Shown here piece after piece: positions 7,487-15,316 of a stretch of DNA of 47,253 nucleotides. The first letter of the stretch is position 1, and each line of letters starts with the position of its first letter. The notes below the pieces were generated by a model. The model was given only the letters and a program-made list of their open reading frames with translations. It searched no databases and was not told where the DNA came from. This DNA is from a bacterium UBP6_UBA1177 (GTDB lineage: Bacteria; UBP6; UBA1177), in assembly GCA_002310995.1 (NCBI GenBank), contig DBYV01000065.1:1-47253 (forward strand). The letters run 5' to 3'. A program made the translations under genes and the position numbers.

Positions 7487-8938
7487 TTAGTAAGTGATTG
7501 TCGTATTGTTTTTGACTTTAAGGCATCTGCCGTAAGGAACTTTTGACGATGTCTGGGTGCTGCTTTGTATTGTGACTTCCTCGAGAACTAAATTGGAAAG
7601 TACAGCCGTGATCGAGTGATCAGATGAGTTGTAATTTGTCACATTTACAGAACCGCTTTTCTGAAAGAAGTATGTTTCACCCTTATCTTCGTAAATTACA
7701 AAGAAAATACCTTTCTCATTATTGAGATTGGTTCCTTCGAGAGAATTGACCTTAATAATGTCGTTGTCGTTTGAAGTACGGACAGTCATAGTGAAATAGT
7801 CTTTGGAGCGGGGGTCAGAGTCAAGGATATTTCCTGTGTTCGGAGTGTAGCTCATCTCATATCTCTGGCTGCCAGAATTGTAAGTTATATCGTCTTTAAG
7901 AGTGAGTTCAATGCAGTCTTTCGTGCTTTCGAAAAATCCAGCTTCGATTTCAACACAGGCACCGTCTGAATCCGTAATCAAAGTATAGTCTTCGGCATAG
8001 CCTGATTCGTGCGCTTCTCTGAGCTTTGCCGAAATGGAGCCTTTGATATTGCCGTCAAGGTCAACTTCAGAGACTGTCAGTGTTCCGCTTTCCTGGAAGT
8101 AGTAGGTGCAGTTGTCAAGGTAAAAGCCGTAGAGCAGGTCGCAGTCCTGTGCGACGCTGACGCATTCGGTGCAGTTGAGATAATTTTTGTTTGTACTGCT
8201 GCCAAGATTATAGGTTCCGGTATTGACTCTGTCATTGTTATACTGACGGAATTCAATAGTTAAGTCATCAATTTTATCGGGATTTCCCATTGTTATATCG
8301 GCATCGAAAGCACCTTCGTAAAGGACAAAAGTGTTCCAGTCTATCGAAATTCCGACGCAGTCTGATTCAGAACCAGTATCAGATGTATCAGCCGTATCAG
8401 AGGTATCAGCTGTATCAGAGGTGTCAGCCGTATCAGAAGTATCAGCCGTGTCAGAAGTATCAGCCGTGTCAGAGGTATCAGCCGTGTCAGAGGTGTCAGC
8501 CGTGTCAGAGGTATCAGCCGTGTCAGAAGTGTCAGCCGTGTCCGAAGTATCAGCCGTGTCCGAAGTGTCAGCTGTATCAGAAGTGTCAGCAGTATCAGAA
8601 GTGTCAGCAGTATCAGAAGTATCAGCTGTGTCTGAAGTGTCAGCAGTATCAGAAGTATCAGCTGTGTCTGAAGTATCAGCCGTGTCAGAAGTATCAGCAG
8701 TGTCCGAGGTATCAGTCGTATCAGAGGTGTCAGCCGTGTCTGATGTATCAGCCGTGTCTGATGTGTCAGCTGTGTCTGTGGTGTCAGCCGTGTCAGAGGT
8801 ATCAGTCGTATCAGAGGTGTCAGCCGTGTCTGAGGTATCAGTTGTGTCAATCAGATCATCAAGAGTTTTGCCGTCACTGCATGAAGCAAAGAAAAACGCA
8901 GCAAAAACCGTGATTGCTGCAAGCATGAATTTTTTCAT
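7487..8938 (-). CDS. Lipoprotein with TADTSD stalk and two SG-domains
   Basis: 483 residues from the ATG at 8938, chosen because GGAG lies just upstream; an in-frame ATG at 8968 has no such site and would spoil the signal peptide. The signal ends FFASC (Cys20), followed by SDGKTLDDLID and 26 TADTSD units. Two copies of the family domain follow: the first starts DCVGISI and contains CTEC, YYFQESGTLTV and GACVEI; the second starts DCIELTL with YFFQKSGSVNV and GRCLKV. It is a close paralog of the neighbour at 6337-7365 with one extra domain. The function is unknown. Confidence 0.85.
   Translation of the reverse strand: MKKFMLAAITVFAAFFFASCSDGKTLDDLIDTTDTSDTADTSDTTDTSDTADTTDTADTSDTADTSDTADTSDTTDTSDTADTSDTADTSDTADTSDTADTSDTADTSDTADTSDTADTSDTADTSDTADTSDTADTSDTADTSDTADTSDTADTSDTADTSDTADTSDTADTSDTADTSDTADTSDTGSESDCVGISIDWNTFVLYEGAFDADITMGNPDKIDDLTIEFRQYNNDRVNTGTYNLGSSTNKNYLNCTECVSVAQDCDLLYGFYLDNCTYYFQESGTLTVSEVDLDGNIKGSISAKLREAHESGYAEDYTLITDSDGACVEIEAGFFESTKDCIELTLKDDITYNSGSQRYEMSYTPNTGNILDSDPRSKDYFTMTVRTSNDNDIIKVNSLEGTNLNNEKGIFFVIYEDKGETYFFQKSGSVNVTNYNSSDHSITAVLSNLVLEEVTIQSSTQTSSKVPYGRCLKVKNNTTITY
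8378..8845 (-). repeat. 18-bp coding satellite (TADTSD)n, 26 units
   Basis: 468 nt, exactly 26 units of 18 nt, coding the stalk of the lipoprotein at 7487-8938. Unit identity is high, with synonymous changes and a few TADTTD or TTDTSD variants. Size and sequence match the array at 6808-7272. Confidence 0.95.
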
Positions 8939-8976
8939 AAATATCTCCAAAAAACTGTTAATAAACAAAGCGCAAT

Positions 8977-9004
8977 ATTTTAGTAAAAGAAATAGTTAAA
9001 TCAA
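8977..9004 (-). promoter_or_regulatory. Promoter of the 483-residue lipoprotein gene
   Basis: TTGATT (9004-8999), 16 nt, TAAAAT (8982-8977) on the minus strand, 39 nt before the start codon. It is a near duplicate of the promoter at 7408-7435. Confidence 0.65.
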
Positions 9005-9059
9005 ATTTTGTGGATATGTCAGGTGATGTTTCTGTCTATTAATAATTAAAGTGAAGGAT

Positions 9060-9083
9060 AAAAAAAAGGGCGCCGAAGCGCCC
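9060..9083 (-). terminator. Rho-independent terminator after the GGC-tailed protein
   Basis: On the minus strand GGGCGC, loop TTCG, GCGCCC, then seven T. It lies 27 nt past the stop at 9110 and is the clearest terminator of this gene cluster. Confidence 0.92.
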
Positions 9084-9109
9084 TGAAAATTCTAAAAAGG
9101 TATTACGAT

Positions 9110-10408
9110 TTAGAGTGTTACAAGTGCGCAACCGCCGTCGTCACCACCTTTATCCGAATTTGTTTTATCGCCGTCAGCCGGGGTTGTGTCATCGCCGTCA
9201 GCCGGAGTTGTGTCATCGCCGTCAGCCGGAGTAGTGCCTGTGTCGCTGTTGTCATCGCCGGGAACTTCAGTATCGCCGTCTGTATTAGCCGTATCGTTGT
9301 TGCCCGTGTCGCCAGTATCGCCGGTATCACCAGTGTCGCCGGTATCACCTGTGTCATTAGCGTTGTAAGCAAACGGAGCGTTTGCGATATCGTAGCATTT
9401 TCCGCCGGCAACTTCTGTTGAATTCCAATCAGAGTCTACAGTAACCTCAACGAGTCTGACGTTGTTGAGTGCAGCATCAATTGCACCGGTAGTTTCGTTA
9501 AACGAGTTTACAGTTACAGTACCGCTCTTCTGGAAGAAACGTTTGCCGATACCGGTCATATAGCCTTCCTCGTCATACTGGATGTCTTCAAAAAGCTGCA
9601 TGCAGACATCGCAGTCAGCGTAATTTGTGCCTGCAAGGTCATAGCTGCCTGCTTCGATTACATCGTAAAGTTCGAAGGTTGTGTAGTCACCTTCAAAAGC
9701 AACAGGCGTATGATTGAACTGGTAAGAGTATGAGCCGTATTCGATGTAAGATCCGTCGAAGACAGGATCGTTGTTAAGAGTTATCTTTGTGCACTCATAC
9801 TCTACGCATGATTTCTGATCTTCGCTGCAAGCAAGGTCTCCGCAGCCTTCGCCGCATGTTCCGCCGCAACCGTCGTCACCGCAGATTTTGCCTGTGCAGT
9901 CGGGAACGCATACGCCGCTGTCGAAAGTAGCGGTTTCGATTTCGATGCATCCGCCGTCTGTAACAAATGTTGTGGTAAGGTCATCAGCAATAGTAGCTTC
10001 TGCCAGAACAGCCTGAATTGTTCCTTTAATTTCGTTTGAAGCGTCAACTGCTTCAATTGTCAAAGTTCCGCTCTTCTGATAGTAAACTTTAGAGTATTTA
10101 GCGTCTTCGCCTTCTCCAACTAAATCGGACTGAAGGTATACACATTCCGTGCATGTTTTGTAGGTCGAATTGATGGTGCTGCCAAGGTCGTAGGTGCCGG
10201 CAGTGATTTTACCGGTTTCTTCATCCTGATAGAACTGCATCCATAAATTAGGATCGTAATCTGTTTCATCAGCAAGATAAAAACTGTTTAACTCATAATG
10301 TGTCAAACCGCTCCACTCAAGCGAGAAACCTGTACATTCCGCAGCTGACAGGTTGAAGGAAAGAAGGCATGCAAAAACTGCAAATGCCGAAACAAAAAGT
10401 TTTTTCAT
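9110..10408 (-). CDS. Secreted two-SG-domain protein with a short GGC tail
   Basis: 432 residues from the ATG at 10408 (GGAG 7 nt upstream); an upstream ATG at 10438 is unsupported. The signal peptide ends near LSAAEC and looks like a Sec type I signal rather than a lipobox. Domain copy 1 (about residues 22-145) has CTEC, VYYQKSGTLTI and GGCIEI. A cysteine-rich linker with GDDGCGGTCGEGC follows, then copy 2 with RFFQKSGTVTV and GGKCYDI. The tail is a TGD and TTPADGD repeat linker ending DDGGCALVTL. That end resembles the GGCA motif of the anchored 1058-residue neighbour, but no membrane helix follows. A TATAAT -10 lies at 10451-10446. The function is unknown. Confidence 0.83.
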   Translation of the reverse strand: MKKLFVSAFAVFACLLSFNLSAAECTGFSLEWSGLTHYELNSFYLADETDYDPNLWMQFYQDEETGKITAGTYDLGSTINSTYKTCTECVYLQSDLVGEGEDAKYSKVYYQKSGTLTIEAVDASNEIKGTIQAVLAEATIADDLTTTFVTDGGCIEIETATFDSGVCVPDCTGKICGDDGCGGTCGEGCGDLACSEDQKSCVEYECTKITLNNDPVFDGSYIEYGSYSYQFNHTPVAFEGDYTTFELYDVIEAGSYDLAGTNYADCDVCMQLFEDIQYDEEGYMTGIGKRFFQKSGTVTVNSFNETTGAIDAALNNVRLVEVTVDSDWNSTEVAGGKCYDIANAPFAYNANDTGDTGDTGDTGDTGDTGNNDTANTDGDTEVPGDDNSDTGTTPADGDDTTPADGDDTTPADGDKTNSDKGGDDGGCALVTL

Positions 10409-10504
10409 GTTTAATCTCCATAAAAAGTTAATGAACAAACAAGGTATTATAGTAGGATTTTTATTTTAAAAAAGTTTTTTATTTTGGTAGATCCGTTGCG
10501 GAAA

Positions 10505-11770
10505 CTAAGGCTGGAGAGTATTCCATTCAAGGTTTTTCACTTCGTAGCATTTTCCGTTCGGAATTGGAGTGAAACTGTCGAATTCGTCAACTTCGACAAG
10601 TCTGAAGTGACCGTGTCCTTTGGATTCCAAAGTTTCTTCCTTAACCTCTTCGAAAACGAGTTCTCCGCTCTGCGGAAAGTAGATTTTCTGATATTCTTCA
10701 TTTTCATTAACATCTTCGTAGAACAGAATGCATTCGGTGCAGGTTGCATATTTGGTGTTAAGCCCAGAACCAAGATCTACAACTCCGGAATTCAGCGTTT
10801 CGGCGGCGTCACCGTCTTTATTATAAAAATAAAGATTGAAAATGTCGTCGAAATCAGTGCTGCCTGCGCTTCTGCCGGTTGCATAAGCTTCGTAATAATA
10901 TGTGTCGTAATCATTGAGTAATTTGACCTGACCGAGAGTTATTTCGTCACATTCAAACGGAACGCACGATTTCTGGTCTTCAGAACAGGTGAAATCTCCA
11001 CTACAGCCTTCGCCGCAAGTTCCGCCGCATCCGTCGCCTCCGCAGATTTTGCCAACGCAGTTCGGAACGCAGACGCCGGTGTCAAATTCCCAGTTCTCGA
11101 TTGCGACACATTCTCCTCCATCAACTTTTACTGCTTCACCTGTGTCTGGGTCGATTGTGACTTCTACGAGTTTAGCCGTAAGATTTCCTTTGATTTCATT
11201 TTCTTTATCAACTTCTTCGATTACGAGAGTTCCGCTTTCCTGAAAAAACAGCTTTTTTGCATGTTTTCCGTCATGATCCTGAAAAACTTTTACGCACTCG
11301 GTGCAGTTCAGGTAGCTTCTGTTGTCGCCTTTACTGAGATCGTAAGTGCCGGGGTGCGATGCGACTTCGTCAGGCGAGGTTGCGTTTTTCGATTGGAAAA
11401 TATCAATCTCGAGTTTGTCCGTCATGTTTTTGTCGCCCAAAATGTTGTCTTTGACATAACCAAGGTAGGTGTCTCTGTAATATTTGCTGAAAGTTGCTCC
11501 GTCAACAGTGAAAACATAGCATCCGTCCGCGTTTTTTTCGGGTTCGTCTGTGTCTTCGTCAGGGGCTTCGGATTTGTCTTCGTCCTGTGAAATACCTGTA
11601 TCTGTGTCTGTGTTAGGAATGTCTGAATCATCTGTTATTTCGCTGTCAGCTGCATTGTTGCTGTCGTCATTGTCAGGCGTGATTTCTGAATCGTTGTCAT
11701 CTTTGCCGCCGCATGAAATAAAAAATACGAGAGAGAGGAGAACAAAAAGAAATTTAGAAAACTTTTTCAT
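10505..11770 (-). CDS. Lipoprotein with two SG-domains and a Cys-rich linker
   Basis: 421 residues. The signal peptide ends VFFISC, with an acidic Asp/Glu/Asn/Ser linker to about residue 80. Domain copy 1 has LNCTECVKV, LFFQESGTLVI and GGECVAI. A cysteine-rich segment (GGDGCGGTCGEGC) follows, then copy 2 with ATCTECILF, IYFPQSGELVF and NGKCYEV. The order domain, Cys-rich linker, domain is the same as at 9110-10408. AGGAGG precedes the ATG. It is divergent from the large surface protein at 11954. No biochemical role can be read from the sequence. Confidence 0.85.
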   Translation of the reverse strand: MKKFSKFLFVLLSLVFFISCGGKDDNDSEITPDNDDSNNAADSEITDDSDIPNTDTDTGISQDEDKSEAPDEDTDEPEKNADGCYVFTVDGATFSKYYRDTYLGYVKDNILGDKNMTDKLEIDIFQSKNATSPDEVASHPGTYDLSKGDNRSYLNCTECVKVFQDHDGKHAKKLFFQESGTLVIEEVDKENEIKGNLTAKLVEVTIDPDTGEAVKVDGGECVAIENWEFDTGVCVPNCVGKICGGDGCGGTCGEGCSGDFTCSEDQKSCVPFECDEITLGQVKLLNDYDTYYYEAYATGRSAGSTDFDDIFNLYFYNKDGDAAETLNSGVVDLGSGLNTKYATCTECILFYEDVNENEEYQKIYFPQSGELVFEEVKEETLESKGHGHFRLVEVDEFDSFTPIPNGKCYEVKNLEWNTLQP

Positions 11771-11802
11771 GAAAACCTCCTGAAATCGATAAAATGCGGA
11801 TA

Positions 11803-11830
11803 ATTATGGGAAAATCTTTTAAAAAGTAAA
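11803..11830 (-). promoter_or_regulatory. Promoter of the 421-residue lipoprotein gene
   Basis: TTTACT (11830-11825), 16 nt, CATAAT (11808-11803) on the minus strand, about 33 nt before the start codon. Confidence 0.5.
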
Positions 11831-11864
11831 GCTGTCGAAGACATATAAAAAAATCCTTTAAATA

Positions 11865-11892
11865 TTGCTTTTTTATCGCTTGTATATAAAAT
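11865..11892 (+). promoter_or_regulatory. Promoter of the 1058-residue surface protein
   Basis: TTGCTT (11865-11870), 16 nt, TAAAAT (11887-11892). The transcript would have a leader of about 55 nt before the ATG at 11954. It is back-to-back with the promoter at 11803-11830. Confidence 0.5.
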
Positions 11893-11953
11893 AATCCAAT
11901 TTAGATCGAAGTGATTTCGGTGTGTTGATTCTTAATTTATTGTTGGAGGGATT

Positions 11954-14900
11954 ATGAAAAACACAAAATTTTTAGTGCTTTTTTTCATTGTTTTCGCTTT
12001 TTTTCTGGCTTTTGCCCAGGAAGAACCTGATCCTGATGCTACTGACCCGGCAGATCAGGATGCTACTGACCCGGCAGATCAGGATGCGGAGGCTCCTGAC
12101 GAGGATGCCGAACCTGCTGTTGACAACGGAAAAGGTCAGATGATAGGCGGAAAGCCTGTTATGAGCTGGGAAGACGGCGGTCAGGATTTTTTCGTAATGT
12201 TCAATTCTAACATTGACAACAAAATCAAACTTTATGATGAAGATGATAAGAACCCGCAGGGTGATACATGCGTTGAATCAAGTTCTTTCACTCTCGATAA
12301 ATTCCACATTCCGGAAGACGCAATCATCGAAAAAGCTTATCTTGTCTGGATGGGTGCAGTTGATCCTGCAAAACTTAACGATCCTACGGACAACGAGGTT
12401 CATCTTCATTTCCAGCAGACTAATGACAAAAATGTCGAATATGCGGCAGATATAAAGGCCGGCGAAACCGGAAAAAAACTTACTGCAGCACCGAGTTTTG
12501 ATTTCGAAGGTATCAAATTCAAAGACGAAGTTGAGCTTGGCTGTTCGGAAACGGCAAGCGGCACCAGCACTTCAGATTTTGAAATCGGTTATTTTACCTA
12601 TCGTGTTGATGTTACTGACTTCTTTAATGAAATTTACGAAGCTAACAAAGCTGCTGAACATCAGGAAGGAACAGGTGAATACTACGGAACCTACACTTTC
12701 AGCGGTCTTGACTGCACAGAGCACGACGCTTACCGCTGCAAAACCACGATGGTCAGCGCATGGTCGATTTTCTTCATTTACAGATCGAAGAACATCAGAC
12801 CGAAAAAGATTTATTTCTACAACGGTCTGGCATTTGTTTTTGGAGAGGAATCTGTTGCAGAAGTAAGCGGTTTCGAACTTCCGCTTAACCCGGCTGTCCG
12901 TCTTACGACCATGATTGCAGAAGGTGACCCGAGTCTTACTAATCCGTCGCTTCCTCCTGAAGGTCTCTACCTCAACGGAACTTACAAAATCAACAACAAA
13001 TGTAACCCGATAACAAGCACCTATGTCGAAGTTTTCAACTCGGTTTCCTCTATCGTAACCTGGGATCCGAATGCTGACCCCGAGAACCAGATTCAGTGCG
13101 TTTCCGGTCCTGAGGACGAGGGTGTTAACTACGGTATCGACGTTGACACATTCCTTCTTGACAGCGAAAAGGAAATCAACCTGAAGGAGCATCTCGAAAA
13201 AGGAAATACTTCGATGAATATCAAGCTTTCTGTAAACCAGGATGCTATTTTCACGAACTTCATGGTTCTTTCTGTTGATATCAAAGGCTCAAATTTTGAT
13301 ATTCCTGACGAAGACGAAAAATATTTCTGCGCTTGTCCTGCTGCATCCAACAACAGCGCAAATGAATACTATTGCCCATATATAAATAAGAGCAAAGAAT
13401 TCTACTACCTGGTAAAAGTTCAGAACTGGGGTGAGGACCAGACCGGTGCAGTTACGATCTCCGATGAACTTGATTCAAAACTTGACTATGTTCCCGGAAC
13501 GACGGAATATGCCACCAAGTTCGATTCAAAAGGCAACGGAACTGACTGGACGGTGATTGAAGATAAAAACGGCAAATTCCCGCTTTCAGGCGAAGGTGTA
13601 AAACTTATCGATAAAATGTCGCCATGCAGCAAAACTTCGTGTCCTGACAAAATTCTTGTCAGATACAAAGTCAGACCGAAAACCGGTATCGCAAAGAACT
13701 ATGTTTTCTCAAACATTGCGGTTCTTGCCGATGAGCATAGCGATACTCCTTACAAAACCAACACTTCATATCCTCTTAAACTGAAACCGGGAAGCTGTGT
13801 TCCTGATTCTGAATGTGATTCTCCGACTGCTGAAATGTGCGGAGGTGTAAGAGAGAACAAAGAGTGCGGCGAAGGGCTTCCTGACTGTCCGACTGGATAT
13901 GTCTGCGAAAATTCCAAGTGTGTTGACGACGCGGCAAGTATGTGCAGTGATGCTGCGGTTGAACTTGCTCTCGGCAAAAACTCTCCGCAGTCGGAAAATT
14001 CGATAATCATCCCGAAAGATAACGGCGGGCAGCCGCTTGTTCTCGGTCAGTTCACTCTTCAGGCTTCCAACTGCGATGAAGGTAAAGTGTTCAACTTCAA
14101 CGATATCCGTGTTCACTTCAACACGAGAAACAATTCCAAATTCGAATTTTCTGATTTTGAACTTATTTATGACGCTGACGGAAACGGCGCTTACGATGAA
14201 CTGGTTGATTCTGTTGTCAGCAATCCTGATTCTACGACTAAAAACGTAAATTACATTTACATGTCGCTGAAGGCTAACGCTAAGAAATATGTCGGAAAAT
14301 CGCTTAACTACTTCATTGTCCGTGCTAAAGTAAACTACAAGGATGAAGAGATTTCGACAAACACAGCTTTCAATTTCTACCTTGAAAAGGATGCGGTTAA
14401 AGTAAGCAGCAGCGGAAATGCCGAGATTAAGGAAGGCAATGACGGCTTTGAATTCGCAACGTTTTACCTTGAGCCTACAGGCGACTACTTTATTACGACA
14501 ATCGGTTCCAAAGACCCGGCTGTTCCTGCAATTTCTGAGATTAACAACAATATTCCGGTTATGCAGATCAAAACGAAGTCGATAGGCAAGGCTAATACGA
14601 TCAATAAATTTAAAATCAAAGTTCCGAACAGCTCTGTAAAATTCGGTGACAAAAACGGTATTACCGGTATTTCACTCTGGCTTGACGCAGACAACAACGG
14701 AACAGGCGATGTCAAAATTGCCGAGAAAACGAGTTTTGCTGCTGGTGAATCGACCGCTATTACGTTCGAGGCTTCCGATTTCTCGCAGCCGCTCAGCTAC
14801 ATTGCGGACGAAGAGAAATATATCGTGGTAAAAGTTGATTTCAATATGGTTAAGGAAGATCCTGCAATGTTCGGCAAAATCATAATCCCGAAAGGCGGCA

Positions 14901-15130
14901 TCTCACTTGCAGACACCTCGGCAACTGTATACGAGCTTCCGCTTAATTCGAAGGAGTTTAAGTATGAGTGCAAAGAGGGCGATGCAAGCTGTGTAACCGA
15001 GAAAAAGAAAAGCGGAGGTTGCGCTGTGCTCGAAGTAGAAGCCGACAACACCGGTATAATCGTTATTGCGGCAGTTCTTTCGGCAGCTGCAATGCTCGGT
15101 TTTGCTCTTCTCAGAAAAAAAATATTCTAA
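11954..15130 (+). CDS. Large modular surface protein with C-terminal anchor
   Basis: 1058 residues. A signal peptide (1-22, ending FLAFAQ) is followed by an acidic linker with two DPADQDAT-like repeats. Residues about 55-450 form a large beta-rich region containing WEDGGQDFFV and YLVWMGAVDP, reminiscent of DUF3344-type surface domains. About 455-605 resembles a DUF11-type repeat (YYLVKVQNWGEDQTG, DSKLDYVPGTTEY). A cysteine-rich EGF-like module runs from about 615 to 660. After another beta-rich region the C-terminus is SGGC, a hydrophobic helix (IIVIAAVLSAAAMLGFALL) and RKK. This is the layout of CTERM sorting signals such as SYNERG-CTERM or MYXO-CTERM. GGAGGGATT precedes the ATG. An outer-surface structural or adhesin role is inferred. 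Confidence 0.85.
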   Translation: MKNTKFLVLFFIVFAFFLAFAQEEPDPDATDPADQDATDPADQDAEAPDEDAEPAVDNGKGQMIGGKPVMSWEDGGQDFFVMFNSNIDNKIKLYDEDDKNPQGDTCVESSSFTLDKFHIPEDAIIEKAYLVWMGAVDPAKLNDPTDNEVHLHFQQTNDKNVEYAADIKAGETGKKLTAAPSFDFEGIKFKDEVELGCSETASGTSTSDFEIGYFTYRVDVTDFFNEIYEANKAAEHQEGTGEYYGTYTFSGLDCTEHDAYRCKTTMVSAWSIFFIYRSKNIRPKKIYFYNGLAFVFGEESVAEVSGFELPLNPAVRLTTMIAEGDPSLTNPSLPPEGLYLNGTYKINNKCNPITSTYVEVFNSVSSIVTWDPNADPENQIQCVSGPEDEGVNYGIDVDTFLLDSEKEINLKEHLEKGNTSMNIKLSVNQDAIFTNFMVLSVDIKGSNFDIPDEDEKYFCACPAASNNSANEYYCPYINKSKEFYYLVKVQNWGEDQTGAVTISDELDSKLDYVPGTTEYATKFDSKGNGTDWTVIEDKNGKFPLSGEGVKLIDKMSPCSKTSCPDKILVRYKVRPKTGIAKNYVFSNIAVLADEHSDTPYKTNTSYPLKLKPGSCVPDSECDSPTAEMCGGVRENKECGEGLPDCPTGYVCENSKCVDDAASMCSDAAVELALGKNSPQSENSIIIPKDNGGQPLVLGQFTLQASNCDEGKVFNFNDIRVHFNTRNNSKFEFSDFELIYDADGNGAYDELVDSVVSNPDSTTKNVNYIYMSLKANAKKYVGKSLNYFIVRAKVNYKDEEISTNTAFNFYLEKDAVKVSSSGNAEIKEGNDGFEFATFYLEPTGDYFITTIGSKDPAVPAISEINNNIPVMQIKTKSIGKANTINKFKIKVPNSSVKFGDKNGITGISLWLDADNNGTGDVKIAEKTSFAAGESTAITFEASDFSQPLSYIADEEKYIVVKVDFNMVKEDPAMFGKIIIPKGGISLADTSATVYELPLNSKEFKYECKEGDASCVTEKKKSGGCAVLEVEADNTGIIVIAAVLSAAAMLGFALLRKKIF

Positions 15131-15257
15131 AATCTTCTAAAAAATCTGTTTAATAACCTCTAACAATTTTACTTTTCTTTCATTTTGTGCTACTCAACAT
15201 CAGTTTTTTGTGTTCAGTTACACTTTGATTTGACGGTTTAAATCTTTTTCGCGTGTT

Positions 15258-15285
15258 TTTTCGCGGAAAGAGATTGTTTTATAAT
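15258..15285 (+). promoter_or_regulatory. Possible promoter of the aldehyde dehydrogenase operon
   Basis: A consensus TATAAT lies at 15280-15285, with only a poor -35 (TTTTCG, 15258-15263) 16 nt upstream. The gap 15131-15316 holds no other feature I can support. Confidence 0.4.
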
Positions 15286-15316
15286 GTTCAATCTGCGTTT
15301 ATCGCAAGGGGGAAAC

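Noticed and set aside
6808..8845. CRISPR-like appearance of regular short repeats
   Set aside because: Units are contiguous 18-mers without spacers, stay in one reading frame and vary at synonymous sites; no cas genes are nearby.
8331..8999. Plus-strand frame of 222 codons with the same repeats
   Set aside because: Again the antisense shadow of a satellite in a well-supported minus-strand lipoprotein gene.
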